Positions 1 to 11,148 of a stretch of 64,000 nt of DNA are shown here, in pieces. The notes beneath the pieces were generated by a model. That model worked only from the letters and a program-made list of their open reading frames with translations. It did no database searches and was not told the origin of the DNA. Numbering within the stretch: position 1 is the first letter of the stretch; every line of letters starts with the position of its first letter. The DNA is from Streptomyces lydicus (GTDB lineage: Bacteria; Actinomycetota; Actinomycetes; Streptomycetales; Streptomycetaceae): contig NZ_JNZA01000002.1 in NCBI RefSeq assembly GCF_000717345.1, forward strand, positions 257,701 through 321,700, given 5' to 3'. Made by a program: the position numbers and the translations under genes.

Positions 1-1
1 C

Positions 2-937
2 GTGCTGGACGCGCGCCCGCTCACCACCCGCTCCGGCCGGCCCGTCACCGGACTGCCCAACCTGCCCGGCCGGGACGAGGCGCCCTACACCTACGACGCC
101 GAGCGGCCGCTGGCGTACGACGCCAACGGGCTGGACACCGAGGGCGTGGTACGGGCCGCCGACGGCAGCTTCTGGCTCGCCGACGAGTACGGCCCCTCGC
201 TGGTGCACGTGGCGGCGTCCGGCCGGGTGCTGGCCCGTCATGTCCCCAAGGGGCTGCGGCTGACCGGCACCGACTATCCGGTCGTCGAGTCGCTGCCCGG
301 CATCCTGGCCAAGCGCAAGATCAACCGCGGTTTCGAGGGGCTGGCGCTGCTGCCCGACGGTGATCTCGTGGCGGCCGTGCAGAGTCCGTTGTCCAACCCG
401 GACACCGCCGCCGGCGAATCCTCCCGCACGGCCCGGCTGCTGCGCTTCTCGCCCGCGCGGGGCGCGGTGACCGCGGAGTACGCCTACCGCTTCGACCCGG
501 TCGGTGAGGTCGACCCCGGCGAGGACGACACCTCCGAGCTGAAGATCTCCTCGGTGGTGGCGGTGGGCCGCGACCGGCTGCTGGTGGAGGAGCGCACCGA
601 CAGGGCCGCCCGGCTCCAGCGGGTCGAGCTGGACGGCCGCCGGAACATCCTCGGCTCGCGCTGGGACGACCCGGCGACCGACCCGTCGCTGGAGCTGTCC
701 GGCGGCCGGGCCCCGGTGCTGCCCAAGCGGCTGGTCGTCGGCCTGGGCAAGGTCAAGGGCGTCCCGCAGAAGATCGAGGGCATCGCGGTCAGCGGGCGGC
801 GCACCCTGACGCTGGTCAACGACAACGACTTCGGCATGACGGACGGCCCCGACGCGTTCGACGATCGGGGCCGTCTCGTGGACAGCGGGGTGCCGACGAC
901 GGTGGTGACCGTCCGGCTCAGGACAGCGGTCCGGTGA
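2..937 (+). CDS. Esterase-like/phytase-like beta-propeller protein, C-terminal part
   Basis: This is the 3' part of a gene that begins before the window; 311 residues are visible and no start codon can be chosen. The sequence matches the 'esterase-like activity of phytase' family: repeated beta-propeller-like blades with motifs such as GSFWLADEYGPSLVHV (about residue 55) and NRGFEGLALLPDGDLVAA (about residue 103). Members are usually exported and assumed to act on phosphate esters outside the cell, but most are uncharacterised. The signal peptide would lie upstream. Its 3' end overlaps the convergent gene at 918-1769 by 20 bp, so the two transcripts run into one another. Family assignment is fairly secure; substrate is unknown. 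Confidence 0.8.
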   Translation: MLDARPLTTRSGRPVTGLPNLPGRDEAPYTYDAERPLAYDANGLDTEGVVRAADGSFWLADEYGPSLVHVAASGRVLARHVPKGLRLTGTDYPVVESLPGILAKRKINRGFEGLALLPDGDLVAAVQSPLSNPDTAAGESSRTARLLRFSPARGAVTAEYAYRFDPVGEVDPGEDDTSELKISSVVAVGRDRLLVEERTDRAARLQRVELDGRRNILGSRWDDPATDPSLELSGGRAPVLPKRLVVGLGKVKGVPQKIEGIAVSGRRTLTLVNDNDFGMTDGPDAFDDRGRLVDSGVPTTVVTVRLRTAVR

Positions 938-1769
938 GCTTCTTGGTGCCGCTCCGGTTGCCCATCAGGCTGCAGCTGACGGACCTGATGCCGAGCTTGT
1001 AGCCGTTGACGCTGGGGTACTGCACGTAGGTGCCCTCGGCGGTTCCGGCGGGCTGCCGGCGCGCCTTGCTCTCCAGCTCGTTGCGGCACAGCGACGACGC
1101 CTTGTCCTTGATCTCGGACTCCGTCGTCAGACCGGCCTCCAGGCGGTGGGTGGTGACGACTTCGGCGTCGTGCGGGCCGTTGCAGGACGCCTCGTCGTTG
1201 TTGCCGCCGCCGTCCGACGGGAGGTCGTAGCAGTCGCCCACCTTCAGCAGGTAGAAGGGGATCTTGCCGCTGCTCGGCGAGGGCATGCTCTTCTCGAAGC
1301 CGCTGTCGGTGGACGACTCCGACGGCGAGGGGTAGCCGGTCGGCGTGCTGGACGCGCTCTCGGAAGGGCTCGCGCTGGTGCTCGAACCGGCCGTCGGCTG
1401 GGCGCGGTTGCTGCCGCCGTCGTCGCTGTTGACCATGACCACGACGGTGATGACGGCGGCCAGCACGACCGCACCGCCGGCAAGGAGCGCCGCGATGACC
1501 TTGCCGTTGCCGCCACCGCCCCCGGGCGGGCCGGGCGGCTGCTGCCAGCCGCCGGGGCCACCCGGTCCCGGCGGTCCGTAGCCGCCGGCGGGCGGTCCGA
1601 AGCCCCCGGCCTGGTTGCCGCCCTGGGGCGGGCCGTAGCCACCGGGGCCGTAGCCGCCCTGCTCCTGGCCACCGGGGCCGTAACCCCCGGCCGGCGGGCC
1701 GAAGCCACCACCCGGGGTGCTGGGGGACGGCGGCTGGTTCGGCTGGTTGGGCGGCGGAGGGAAACTCAT
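918..1769 (-). CDS. Pro/Gly-rich membrane protein with extracytoplasmic septum-formation-like domain
   Basis: 283 residues. Residues 1-89 are a low-complexity Pro/Gly/Tyr/Gln-rich cytoplasmic tail with repeated GGYGPPG-type units. One transmembrane helix follows (about 90-113, AALLAGGAVVLAAVITVVVM), then a Ser/Thr/Pro linker (about 118-168) and a C-terminal domain with four cysteines (about C180, C196, C228, C266) and the pattern GDCYD...CNGPHDAEV. That pattern is shared with actinobacterial septum-formation-like domains. The topology implies an anchored protein with its Cys domain outside, probably in two disulfides. No enzyme motif is visible. Similar Pro-rich tails occur in actinobacterial cell-division and Ser/Thr-kinase-linked membrane proteins, but no partner is next to it here. 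The ATG start gives a sensible N-terminus. Confidence 0.75.
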   Translation of the reverse strand: MSFPPPPNQPNQPPSPSTPGGGFGPPAGGYGPGGQEQGGYGPGGYGPPQGGNQAGGFGPPAGGYGPPGPGGPGGWQQPPGPPGGGGGNGKVIAALLAGGAVVLAAVITVVVMVNSDDGGSNRAQPTAGSSTSASPSESASSTPTGYPSPSESSTDSGFEKSMPSPSSGKIPFYLLKVGDCYDLPSDGGGNNDEASCNGPHDAEVVTTHRLEAGLTTESEIKDKASSLCRNELESKARRQPAGTAEGTYVQYPSVNGYKLGIRSVSCSLMGNRSGTKKLTGPLS

Positions 1770-1904
1770 GGCGGAAATGATCGCTTCTTTACTGGGTTTT
1801 GAGGGACACGGTGACCAACCTGGAACACTTCAGGTCTGAAATGTCCGGCCCCTGGGCACCGTTGGCGACAGGCAGCAAGCCACCCTACGGCCCGGAGGTT
1901 TTTC

Positions 1905-2870
1905 GTGTTCACCGACCTGCCCCTGGACGAGCTGCGCACCTACCGCCCGCCGCTTCCCGAGCCCCCCGGCTTCGACGCCTTCTGGCACCGCACCCTGGCC
2001 GAGGCCCGCACCCACGACCTGGCCGCGTCCTTCACCGCGGTCGATCCGGGACTGGCCCTGCTCCGCTGCTACGACGCCGAGTTCTCCGGTTTCGGCGGCC
2101 ACCGCATCCGCGCCTGGTTCCTCCTTCCCCGCGCGGCGGACGGCCCGTTGCCGTGCGTCGTGCAGTACCTCGGCTACGGCGGCGGCCGGCTGCTGCCGCA
2201 CGACTGGCTGCTGTGGCCGTGCGCGGGGTACGCCACGCTGGTCATGGACACCCGGGGGCAGAGCGGCCCCAACCGCCCCGGCGACACCCCCGATCCGACC
2301 GGGTACGGCAATCCGGGCGTGCCCGGCAAGCTGACCCAGGGCCTGCTCGATCCGGCGGACTACTACTACCGGCGGCTCTACACCGACGCGGTACGGGCGG
2401 TCGAGACGGCGCGCGGCCACGAGGCGGTGGACGCCGAACGGATCCTGGTCGCCGGCCACAGCCAGGGCGGCGGTCTGGCGCTGGCGATGACCGGACTGGT
2501 CCCCGGGCTGGCCGGGGCCCTGATCGATGTGCCCTTCCTGACCCACATCCGGCGCGCGATCGACGTCACGGACGAGGGCCCCTACGGCGAACTCACCCGC
2601 TACTTCGCGGGCGCCCGCGGCCACATCGACACCGCGCTGACCACCCTGGACCACTTCGACGGCCTCAACTTCGCGGCCCGCGCCACCACCCCGGCGCTGT
2701 TCGGCACGGCCCTGCGCGACGCCGTGGTGCCGCCGTCCACCGGCTTTGCCGCGTACCACCACTACGCGGGCGAGAAGGAGCTGGCGGTGTGGCGCTACAA
2801 CGCCCACGAGGGCGGCGGCGGCGAACAGCGGGCGGCGGAACTCGCCTTCGCCCGGAAGGTGCTCGGCTGA
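1905..2870 (+). CDS. Acetyl xylan esterase / cephalosporin-C deacetylase family
   Basis: 321-residue alpha/beta hydrolase of the AXE1 family (carbohydrate esterase 7 type), which removes acetyl groups from xylo-oligosaccharides and sometimes from cephalosporin C. The nucleophile elbow GHSQGG places Ser186. The likely acid is Asp272 (ALRDAVVPP) and the likely base His301 (YNAHEGG). The N-terminus (PLDELRTYRPPLPEPPGFDAFW) is the usual family start, and no signal peptide is visible, so it probably acts on imported oligosaccharides in the cytoplasm. GTG start with GGAGG six bases upstream. It converges on xylA across a shared hairpin, and xylB and the ROK regulator lie beyond, which fits a role in xylan use. 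Substrate preference cannot be read from sequence. Confidence 0.88.
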   Translation: MFTDLPLDELRTYRPPLPEPPGFDAFWHRTLAEARTHDLAASFTAVDPGLALLRCYDAEFSGFGGHRIRAWFLLPRAADGPLPCVVQYLGYGGGRLLPHDWLLWPCAGYATLVMDTRGQSGPNRPGDTPDPTGYGNPGVPGKLTQGLLDPADYYYRRLYTDAVRAVETARGHEAVDAERILVAGHSQGGGLALAMTGLVPGLAGALIDVPFLTHIRRAIDVTDEGPYGELTRYFAGARGHIDTALTTLDHFDGLNFAARATTPALFGTALRDAVVPPSTGFAAYHHYAGEKELAVWRYNAHEGGGGEQRAAELAFARKVLG

Positions 2871-2872
2871 CC

Positions 2873-2909
2873 GGCGGGGCCGGGCGGGGTGGAGCGGCCC
2901 GGCCCCGTC
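2873..2909. terminator. Bidirectional terminator between the acetyl xylan esterase and xylA
   Basis: Perfect 10-bp arms at 2876-2885 and 2897-2906, extendable by a further C-G pair, around an 11-nt loop. It sits between two convergent stop codons (2870 and 2922) and has no long T-tract, as is usual in Streptomyces. Confidence 0.6.
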
Positions 2910-2921
2910 CGGCCTCCGGTC

Positions 2922-4085
2922 TCAGATCGCGCCGAGGAGGTGGTCCAGCGCCAGCTGGTCCAGGTGCTCGAAGGCCATGCCGCGTGCGGCGGCCGCCTCG
3001 ACGTCGAAGGTCTCGTAGGCGGTGGTGTCGGCCAGCAGCCCGGCCAGCCCGTCCGCGGCGGTGGGCCGGCCGAGTTCGTCGAGGCGGGCGGCGCGCAGGG
3101 CGTCCTGGACGGCCGGATCGGCGCGGAAGGCGGCGGCGCGCTCCTTCAGGAGCAGGTAGTTGCGCATGCAGCCGGCCGCCGACGCCCAGACGCCGTCCAG
3201 GTCCTCGGTGCGCGGCGGCTTGAAGTCGAAGTGCCGCGGCCCGTCGTAGCCGGCCGTCTCCAGCAGGTCGACCAGCCAGAAGGCGGCCCGCAGATCGCCC
3301 GCGCCGAAGCGCAGGTCCTGGTCGTACTTGATGCCGCTCTGGCCGTTGAGGTCGATGTGGAAGAGCTTGTCCGCCCAGAGCGCCTGGGCGATGCCGTGCG
3401 GGAAGTTGAGGCCGGCCATCTGCTCGTGGCCGACCTCGGGGTTGACGCCGTAGAGCTCGGGGCGCTCCAGCCGCTCGATGAAGGCCAGGGCGTGGCCGAC
3501 GGTGGGCAGCAGGATGTCACCGCGGGGCTCGTTGGGCTTGGGCTCGATGGCGAACCGCAGGTCGTAGCCCTGCTCGACGACGTACTGGCCGAGCAGGTCG
3601 AATGCCTCCTTCATCCGGTCCAGGGCGGCCCGGACGTCCTTCGCCGCACCGGACTCCGCGCCCTCCCGCCCGCCCCACGCCACGTAGGTACGGGCGCCCA
3701 GCTCGGCCGCGAGGTCGATGTTGCGGAGCGTCTTGCGCAGCGCGTAGCGGCGGACGGACCGGTCGTTGGCGGTGAAGGCGCCGTCCTTGAAGACGGGGTG
3801 GGTGAAGAGGTTGGTGGTGGCCATGGGGACGATCAGGCCGGTGGCGTCCAGGGCCTTGCGGAAGCGCTTGACGGCGGTCTCCCGCTCGATGTCGTCGGCG
3901 CCGAACGGGATCAGGTCGTCGTCGTGGAAGGTCACGCCGTACGCACCGAGGCCGGCGAGGCGGTGCACCGCCTCCACCGGGTCCAGAGCGTCGCGGGTGG
4001 CGTCCCCGAAGGGGTCGCGGCCCTGCCAGCCGACGGTCCACAGGCCGAAACTGAACTTGTCCTCGGGCACGGGCTGCTGACTCAT
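2922..4085 (-). CDS. xylA: Xylose isomerase
   Basis: 387 residues, the usual length of Streptomyces class I xylose isomerases. It converts D-xylose to D-xylulose (and glucose to fructose) in the cytoplasm with two divalent metals. Residues fall at classical Streptomyces numbering: His54 and Asp57 in TFHDDD, Trp137 in AWGGREG, Glu181 and Lys183 in [10 protein letters not shown], then the [12 protein letters not shown] and HIDLNGQ metal-site blocks. The start is the ATG at 4085, preceded by GGGGAG; the frame is open further upstream but without homologous sequence. It is read divergently from xylB over a 130-bp control region containing the ROK-type half-site described separately. Confidence 0.97.
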   Translation of the reverse strand: MSQQPVPEDKFSFGLWTVGWQGRDPFGDATRDALDPVEAVHRLAGLGAYGVTFHDDDLIPFGADDIERETAVKRFRKALDATGLIVPMATTNLFTHPVFKDGAFTANDRSVRRYALRKTLRNIDLAAELGARTYVAWGGREGAESGAAKDVRAALDRMKEAFDLLGQYVVEQGYDLRFAIEPKPNEPRGDILLPTVGHALAFIERLERPELYGVNPEVGHEQMAGLNFPHGIAQALWADKLFHIDLNGQSGIKYDQDLRFGAGDLRAAFWLVDLLETAGYDGPRHFDFKPPRTEDLDGVWASAAGCMRNYLLLKERAAAFRADPAVQDALRAARLDELGRPTAADGLAGLLADTTAYETFDVEAAAARGMAFEHLDQLALDHLLGAI

Positions 4086-4116
4086 CAGGACTCCCCACAT
4101 CATTTCGTCAACGCGC

Positions 4117-4147
4117 TTTACAAATTCCGCCGCGGCCAAACTAATAT
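4117..4147 (+). promoter_or_regulatory. xylA-xylB intergenic promoter with ROK/XylR-type half-site
   Basis: An AT-rich patch in a very GC-rich region. TTACAA at 4118-4123 and TAATAT at 4142-4147 are spaced 18 bp, a plausible vegetative promoter reading toward xylB. CAAACTAA (4137-4144) overlaps the -10 and equals one half of the TTAGTTTG/CAAACTAA operator known for XylR proteins. A degenerate second copy, TTTACAAATT, lies about 20 bp before it. The ROK repressor encoded downstream of xylB is the obvious candidate ligand. Confidence 0.5.
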
Positions 4148-4215
4148 GCGGCAGCACACCGGGGAAGCCCCTCGGCCCAGGCCGTCGGAACACCGCCGCC
4201 AAAGGAGAAGGCACG

Positions 4216-5646
4216 ATGGGCGCACAGTCAGCGGGACCGCTGGTCGTCGGGGTGGACAGCTCGACGCAGTCGACCAAGACGCTGGTCGTGGACGCGGAGA
4301 CCGGTGTGGTCGTCGCCCGCGGCCAGGCACCGCACACCGTCAGCGGCGGCGAGGGCAAGGAGAGCGACCCCCAGCAGTGGTGGCGGGCGCTGGGCGAGGC
4401 GCTGGCGCAGTGCGGCGACGCGGCGCGGCAGGCGTCGGCGGTGTCGGTCGGCGGGCAGCAGCACGGACTGGTCACGCTGGACGCGGCCGGTGCGCCGGTC
4501 CGCCCGGCCGTGCTGTGGAACGACGTGCGCCCGGCGGCCGAGAGCGAGCGGCTGATCGCCGGGCTGGGCGGCGCCGAGGCGTGCGCGGAGCGGCTGGGAA
4601 GCGTGCCCGGGCCGGCCTTCACGGTGGCGAAATGGGCCTGGCTGCGGGAGAACGAGCCGGCCGCCGCCGAGGCCACCGCCGCGGTGCGGCTGCCGCACGA
4701 CTACCTCACGGAGCGGCTGACCGGCGAGGCCGTCACCGACCGCGGCGACGCGTCGGGCACCGGGTGGTGGGCGTCGTCCACCGAGTCCTACGACGCGGAG
4801 GTGCTGGCCCGCGTCGGGCTGGACGCCGGGCTCCTGCCGCGGGTGGCGCGCCCGGGCGAGGCGGCCGGCACCGTGCACGCCGGGGATCTGCCGCTGCCCA
4901 AGGGCGCGCTGGTGGCCGCCGGCACCGGCGACAACATGGCGGCCGCGCTCGGACTGGGCCTGCGCCCCGGACAGCCGGTGCTGAGCCTCGGCACCTCCGG
5001 AACGGTCTACGCGGTCTCCACCCACCGCCCCGCCGACCCGACCGGCACCGTCGCGGGCTTCGCCGACGCCCGCGGCGACTGGCTGCCGCTGGCCTGCACC
5101 CTGAACTGCACCCTCGCGGTGGACCGGGTGGCCGCGCTGCTGGGCCGCGACCGGGAGGCCGTGGAGGCGGGCGGCGGTGCGGTGGTGCTGCCGTTCCTCG
5201 ACGGCGAGCGGACGCCCAACCTGCCCGGCGCCTCGGGTCTGGTGCACGGCCTGCGGCACGACACCACGGCCGGTCAGCTGCTGCAGGCCGCCTACGACGG
5301 CGCGGTGTTCGCGCTGCTCCAGGCCCTGGACCGGGTGCTGGACGCGGACGCCGCGGCGGACGCGCCGCTGCTGCTGATCGGCGGCGGGGCGAAGGGCGCG
5401 GCCTGGCGGGAGACGGTGCGGCGGCTGTCCGGGCGTCCGGTGGTGGTGCCCGAGGCGCAGGAACTGGTCGCGCTCGGCGCGGCGGCGCAGGCGGCCGGGC
5501 TGCTGCTGGGCGAGGATCCGGCGGCGGTGGCCCGCCGCTGGGGTACCGGCCACGGCGCCCGGTACGAGGCACGGCAGCGGGACACGGCCGCCTGGGAGCG
5601 ACTGGCCGCGACGCTGGCCGACGGCGAGGCGCTGCTGCGGCGGTGA
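4216..5646 (+). CDS. xylB: Xylulokinase
   Basis: 476-residue FGGY-family kinase that phosphorylates D-xylulose to xylulose 5-phosphate for the pentose phosphate pathway. The N-terminal phosphate loop [17 protein letters not shown] (from about residue 10) is followed by the xylulokinase-type block [11 protein letters not shown]. The presumed catalytic base is Asp239 in [13 protein letters not shown], and the C-terminal half holds the second ATPase-fold domain ([15 protein letters not shown]). ATG start after AAAGGAGAAGG. It is divergent from xylA and followed 80 bp later by the ROK regulator. Assignment as a xylulokinase rather than another FGGY kinase rests on both sequence and context. Confidence 0.95.
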   Translation: MGAQSAGPLVVGVDSSTQSTKTLVVDAETGVVVARGQAPHTVSGGEGKESDPQQWWRALGEALAQCGDAARQASAVSVGGQQHGLVTLDAAGAPVRPAVLWNDVRPAAESERLIAGLGGAEACAERLGSVPGPAFTVAKWAWLRENEPAAAEATAAVRLPHDYLTERLTGEAVTDRGDASGTGWWASSTESYDAEVLARVGLDAGLLPRVARPGEAAGTVHAGDLPLPKGALVAAGTGDNMAAALGLGLRPGQPVLSLGTSGTVYAVSTHRPADPTGTVAGFADARGDWLPLACTLNCTLAVDRVAALLGRDREAVEAGGGAVVLPFLDGERTPNLPGASGLVHGLRHDTTAGQLLQAAYDGAVFALLQALDRVLDADAAADAPLLLIGGGAKGAAWRETVRRLSGRPVVVPEAQELVALGAAAQAAGLLLGEDPAAVARRWGTGHGARYEARQRDTAAWERLAATLADGEALLRR

Positions 5647-5726
5647 GCCGCCCGGCCCGCTCCGGCCGTACCCGGCCCGTTGCCCCACACCCCCTCCACG
5701 TCCCTCATGCCCCTCAGGAGCCCTCT

Positions 5727-7007
5727 GTGACCGCGCCCGGCGGCGACACCCAGCACGGCATCCGGCGGCGCAACCTGGCCCGGGTGCTGCAGGCCGTGGC
5801 GACGCACGGGCCGCTCTCCCGGCCGGCGGTCGCGGCCCGGATCGGCCTGACCCGCGCGGGGGTGGCACCGCTCGTCGAGGAGCTGCTGCGGGCCGGGCTG
5901 CTGATCGAGACGGGGCGGGCGGCGCCGAGCGGGCGGGGCAGGCCGGGCAGCGAACTGGCAGTCAGCGACCGCGGGCCGGCCGGCATCGGCGCCGAGATAG
6001 GCGTCGACCACCTGGCGGTGTGCGCGGTCGATCTGCGGGGACGGATACGGGCCCGGGTCGCGGCCGACGCGGCGAACCGCCACAGCGCTCCCGGTCCGGT
6101 GCTGCGGCGGCTGTCCGAGCTGCTGGCGGAGGTGACCGCGCGGATCGCCCCGGAGGGGCTGCGCCCGGCCGGGCTGGCGGTCGCGGTCCCGGGTCTGGTG
6201 GCCCGCGGCTCGACGACCGTGGTGCACGCGCCCAACCTCGGCTGGCGGGCGGCCGATCTCGGGCCGGGGCTGGCCCCGGCGACGGCCCCGGGCGACGGCT
6301 CCCCCGGCATCCCGCTGACCGTGGAGAACGAGGCGAATCTGGGCGCGCTGGCCGAGCTGGCGCTGGGCGGCGACGGCGGGACGCGGCCGGGCCCGCCGCC
6401 GGACTTCGTGCACGTCTCGGCGGAGATCGGCATCGGCGCGGCGGTCGTGGTGGACGGTCAACTGCTGCGCGGGGCGCGTGGGTTCGCCGGTGAGCTGGGG
6501 CACGTCCCGGTGTATCCGGACGGCCGCGCCTGCGACTGCGGCGGCCGCGGCTGTCTGGAGCAGTACGCGGGCGAGCAGGCGGTGCTGCGGGCCGGTGGCC
6601 TGACGCCCGAGCGGGCCGCGGCCGCCCATCCGGGGCCGGGGGCCCGTATCGCCCTCCTCGCCCGCCGGGCCGCCGACGGGGACGCGGCGACCGTACGGGC
6701 CCTGCGGGAGGCCGGGACGGCGCTCGGCATCGCGCTGGCCGGGGCGGTCAATCTGCTCGATCCGCAGGCGGTGGTGCTCGGGGGTGCGCTGGCCGGGCTG
6801 GCGCCCTGGATCCTGCCGTCCCTGGAGCGGGAGTTGGCGCTGCGCACGGCCGTCGCGGCGGATTCCGGCCGGGACGGCGGACCGGTGGTCACGGTGTCCC
6901 GGCTGGGCGCGGACGGACCGTTGCTCGGGGCGGCGCACTCGGCGCTGCGCACCGTGCTCGACGACCCGCTGCATTCCTGCACCCCGGCTCACTCTCCCCG
7001 GAGCTGA
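5727..7007 (+). CDS. ROK-family transcriptional regulator, probable XylR-type repressor
   Basis: 426 residues. A winged helix-turn-helix at about residues 18-62 (GPLSRPAVAARIGLTRAGVA) precedes a ROK sugar-kinase-like domain. The ROK zinc site is complete: His259 in GELGHVP, then Cys269, Cys271 and Cys276 in CDCGGRGCLEQY. Such proteins bind a sugar in the kinase fold and repress sugar genes. The GTG start has CAGGAG six bases upstream; the same frame is open for thousands of bases before it, antisense to xylA and in another frame of xylB, and this is not coding. Position behind xylB and the XylR-like half-site before xylB suggest xylose control. I leave the gene symbol blank because the ligand is not proven. 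Confidence 0.9.
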   Translation: MTAPGGDTQHGIRRRNLARVLQAVATHGPLSRPAVAARIGLTRAGVAPLVEELLRAGLLIETGRAAPSGRGRPGSELAVSDRGPAGIGAEIGVDHLAVCAVDLRGRIRARVAADAANRHSAPGPVLRRLSELLAEVTARIAPEGLRPAGLAVAVPGLVARGSTTVVHAPNLGWRAADLGPGLAPATAPGDGSPGIPLTVENEANLGALAELALGGDGGTRPGPPPDFVHVSAEIGIGAAVVVDGQLLRGARGFAGELGHVPVYPDGRACDCGGRGCLEQYAGEQAVLRAGGLTPERAAAAHPGPGARIALLARRAADGDAATVRALREAGTALGIALAGAVNLLDPQAVVLGGALAGLAPWILPSLERELALRTAVAADSGRDGGPVVTVSRLGADGPLLGAAHSALRTVLDDPLHSCTPAHSPRS

Positions 7008-7017
7008 ATCGGCTAAA

Positions 7018-7033
7018 CCTTTCCACGGAAAGG
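7018..7033. repeat. Short inverted repeat after the ROK gene
   Basis: CCTTTCC and GGAAAGG separated by two bases, ten bases after the ROK stop codon and about 140 bp before the first encapsulin gene. The region 7008-7173 is unusually AT-rich for this window and must hold the encapsulin promoter. The repeat could be a weak terminator or an operator; it has too small a loop to be a typical hairpin. Confidence 0.35.
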
Positions 7034-7071
7034 GATTTCCATGCCACCCCATCGAGCGATTGTGCCGATAA

Positions 7072-8583
<1,512 letters not shown>

Positions 8584-8688
8584 GACGACGCGCGCCGAGC
8601 CGCGCGCAGCGGCAGGCCCTTCCGCGGTCCGGCCGCACCGCAAGCACGTCACGCACGCACCGCACCACAGAACAGGTGAGCCTTCTCC

Positions 8689-10104
8689 ATGACCACATCG
8701 GTGGACCCGACGTCCGGCCCGCAGTCCTCGGAGCCGGAGCAGCAGCGTTCCAGCCTGGACACCGCGGCCGCCCGCAAGCTGGCGACCACGACCAAGACCG
8801 TGCCGCAGATGCAGGGGATCTCCTCCCGCTGGCTGCTGCGCATCCTGCCCTGGACGCAGGTCTCCGGCGGTACCTTCCGCGTCAACCGCCGGCTCACGCA
8901 CACGCTCGGCGACGGCCGCATCGAATTCGTCTCCACGGGCACCGAAGTCCGGGTGATTCCCGCCGAGTTGCGTGAGCTGGCGCCGCTGCGCGGCTACGAC
9001 GACGCCGCGACACTGGAGAACCTGGCCGGCCGCTTCGTCCAGCGGGAGTTCGCGCCCGGTGACGTGCTGGCGCGGGCGGGCGGCCCCACGGACCGGGTCA
9101 TCCTGATCGCGCACGGCAAGCTGGACCGGATCGGCACCGGCAAGTACGGCGAGGAGACGTCCCTGGGGACGCTGGCCGACGGCGACGCCCTCGGCGAGGC
9201 GGCGCTGTTGTCCCCGGACGCGCAGTGGGAGCACTCCGTGCGGGCGGTCACCCGGGTGACCGCGCTGACCCTGTACCGCAGCGACTTCGAGTCGGTGGTG
9301 GCCGATTCGGCGTCGCTGCGCTCCCATGTCGAGGAGTTCCGCACGGCCGAGGTGCCGGCCCACAACAAGCACGGCGAGGCGGCCATCGAGCTCGCCGCGG
9401 GCCACGCCGGCGAGCCGGTGCTGCCGGGCACCTTCGCCGCCTACGACATGGCGCCCCGGGAGTACGAACTCAGCGTCGCGCAGACCGTGTTGAAGGTGCA
9501 CTCCCGGGTCGCGGACCTCTACAACGACCCGATGAACCAGCTGGACCAGCAGCTGCGGCTGACCGTGGAGGCGCTGCGCGAGCGCCAGGAGCACGAGCTG
9601 GTCAACAACCGCGAGTTCGGACTGCTGCACAACGCCGACCTCAAGCAGCGCCTCCACACCCGCTCCGGTCCGCCCACCCCGGACGACCTCGACGAGCTGA
9701 TCACCCGGCGCCGCAAGACGCAGTTCCTGCTGGCGCACCCGCGGACGATCGCGGCCATCGGGCGGGAGTGGAACGCCCGCGGCATCTACCCGAGCACCGT
9801 GGAGTGCGAGGGCACGGCGGTCCGGGCCTGGCGCGGCATTCCGCTGCTGCCGTGCAACAAGATCCCGATCAACCCGGACCAGACCAGCTCGATCCTCGCC
9901 ATGCGGGTCGGCGAGGAGAACCAGGGCGTGGTCGGGCTGCACCAGACCGGCATCCCGGACGAGTACCGGCCCGGACTGTCGGTGCGCTTCATGGGCATCA
10001 ACGACCAGGCCGTCATCAATTACCTGGTCAGCGCCTACTACTCGGCGGCGGTGCTGGTGCCGGACGCGCTGGGCATCCTGGAGGACGTCGAGATCGGCCA
10101 CTGA
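8689..10104 (+). CDS. Family 2B encapsulin shell protein, copy 2
   Basis: 471 residues, closely similar throughout to the product of 7174-8583: shared [55 protein letters not shown] and [11 protein letters not shown] blocks, with the same inserted cyclic-nucleotide-binding-like domain. In this copy the cassette motif reads [20 protein letters not shown], keeping the Gly-Glu and the downstream Arg that contact the ligand in authentic cNMP-binding domains, unlike copy 1. The two proteins could build a mixed shell. ATG start with a moderate ribosome site (CAGGTGAG). A structured terminator follows the gene, so the pair probably forms its own transcription unit. Confidence 0.9.
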   Translation: MTTSVDPTSGPQSSEPEQQRSSLDTAAARKLATTTKTVPQMQGISSRWLLRILPWTQVSGGTFRVNRRLTHTLGDGRIEFVSTGTEVRVIPAELRELAPLRGYDDAATLENLAGRFVQREFAPGDVLARAGGPTDRVILIAHGKLDRIGTGKYGEETSLGTLADGDALGEAALLSPDAQWEHSVRAVTRVTALTLYRSDFESVVADSASLRSHVEEFRTAEVPAHNKHGEAAIELAAGHAGEPVLPGTFAAYDMAPREYELSVAQTVLKVHSRVADLYNDPMNQLDQQLRLTVEALRERQEHELVNNREFGLLHNADLKQRLHTRSGPPTPDDLDELITRRRKTQFLLAHPRTIAAIGREWNARGIYPSTVECEGTAVRAWRGIPLLPCNKIPINPDQTSSILAMRVGEENQGVVGLHQTGIPDEYRPGLSVRFMGINDQAVINYLVSAYYSAAVLVPDALGILEDVEIGH

Positions 10105-10114
10105 CGGCCGCACC

Positions 10115-10179
10115 GTCACCGGCCCCGGTGCCGCGTCCGCGATCCGCCGTCAGAGCGGCGGGCGCGGCACCCGGGTGAC
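10115..10179 (+). terminator. Branched hairpin terminator after the encapsulin pair
   Basis: An outer stem pairs 10115-10135 with 10163-10179 (GTCACC...GGTGCCGCG against CGCGGCACC...GGTGAC, with a four-base bulge), and a smaller CCGC/GCGG hairpin sits inside. It begins 10 bases after the stop codon of the second shell gene. The remaining bases to 10348 hold the promoter region of the amidase; I see no gene there. Confidence 0.5.
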
Positions 10180-10348
10180 CTCCAATCAGGTATCCGCCCC
10201 CTCCTGACCTGGGCCGTTCCGTCTTTGGTCGAGCCATTGACGGCGCGGCCATTCCCTTGGCAGGGCGAGTCCTGTTGCGCATGATGAACGCATCGCATGT
10301 GCGTGACATGTACGCGACCTCCCCCTCGGTCCCTTGTCAGGAGTTCAC

Positions 10349-10990
10349 ATGGAGCACGACCACGCCCGTCCGGCCCGCCGCCGCCTGCTCACCGGTGCGG
10401 CGGCCCTCGCCGCAGCCGCGGCGCTCACCCCCCTCACGACCGCCGCCGCCTCCCCCGCCCCGCGTCGGCGGACCTCCCGCGGGGAGAGCGGCTATCCCCC
10501 CGTCCAGTGGGTGCCGGCCAGCACGGCCAACTACACCACCGCGGACCGCCCGGGCCAGTACCCGGTCGAGATGGTCGTGGTGCACGTGACCCAGGAGACC
10601 TACCCGGACACCCTCAGACTCTTCCAGAACCCGGCCCACAAGGCAGCCGCGCACTACGTCGTGCGGTCGGCCGACGGGCACATCGCCCAGTGCGTCAGCG
10701 AGCGCAACGTCGCCTGGCACGCCGGCAACTGGGACTTCAACACCCGCAGCATCGGCATCGAGCACGAGGGCTGGATCGACGACCCGACCTGGTTCACCGA
10801 CCCCCTGTACGAGCAGTCCGCCCGGCTCACCGCCGCCGTCTGCGCCCGCTACGGCATCCCCCTGGACCGCGAGCACATCATCGGCCACGTCGAGGTGCCC
10901 AGCAGTGACCACACCGACCCGGGCGAGTACTGGGACTGGGCGCGCTACCTGCAGCTGGTCACCGAGGCTTCCTGGCGGTACACCGGATGA
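10349..10990 (+). CDS. Exported N-acetylmuramoyl-L-alanine amidase (Amidase_2/PGRP fold)
   Basis: 213 residues with a twin-arginine-type signal (PARRRLLTGAAALAAAAAL, about 8-26) and a zinc amidase domain that cleaves the MurNAc-L-Ala bond of peptidoglycan. Visible landmarks are His79 in MVVVHVTQE, the IGIEHEGW strand and the C-terminal ligand histidine in SSDHTDPGEYWDW. The ATG at 10349 is chosen because CAGGAG lies just upstream; a TTG further 5' has none. It is monocistronic between the encapsulin terminator and a phosphodiester glycosidase gene, and probably acts in wall turnover outside the membrane. Confidence 0.88.
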   Translation: MEHDHARPARRRLLTGAAALAAAAALTPLTTAAASPAPRRRTSRGESGYPPVQWVPASTANYTTADRPGQYPVEMVVVHVTQETYPDTLRLFQNPAHKAAAHYVVRSADGHIAQCVSERNVAWHAGNWDFNTRSIGIEHEGWIDDPTWFTDPLYEQSARLTAAVCARYGIPLDREHIIGHVEVPSSDHTDPGEYWDWARYLQLVTEASWRYTG

Positions 10991-11148
10991 CACCGGCGGT
11001 GCGGCGACACGACGGCCGTTCCGCGGGTGTACAGATTCGCGACATCTCCGGGCGATAGTAAACAGGTCGTGGTGAACGTGGCGCGGTGAGCGGCGCGGAG
11101 CGAACGTCTTCGGCACCTGGGACAGCTGGCGTGACGTCAGGGGGGCTC

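Noticed and set aside
2889..5726. Upstream extension of the ROK regulator frame to position 2889
   Set aside because: The extension runs antisense to xylA and in another frame of xylB, lacks homology, and a good ribosome site precedes the GTG at 5727.
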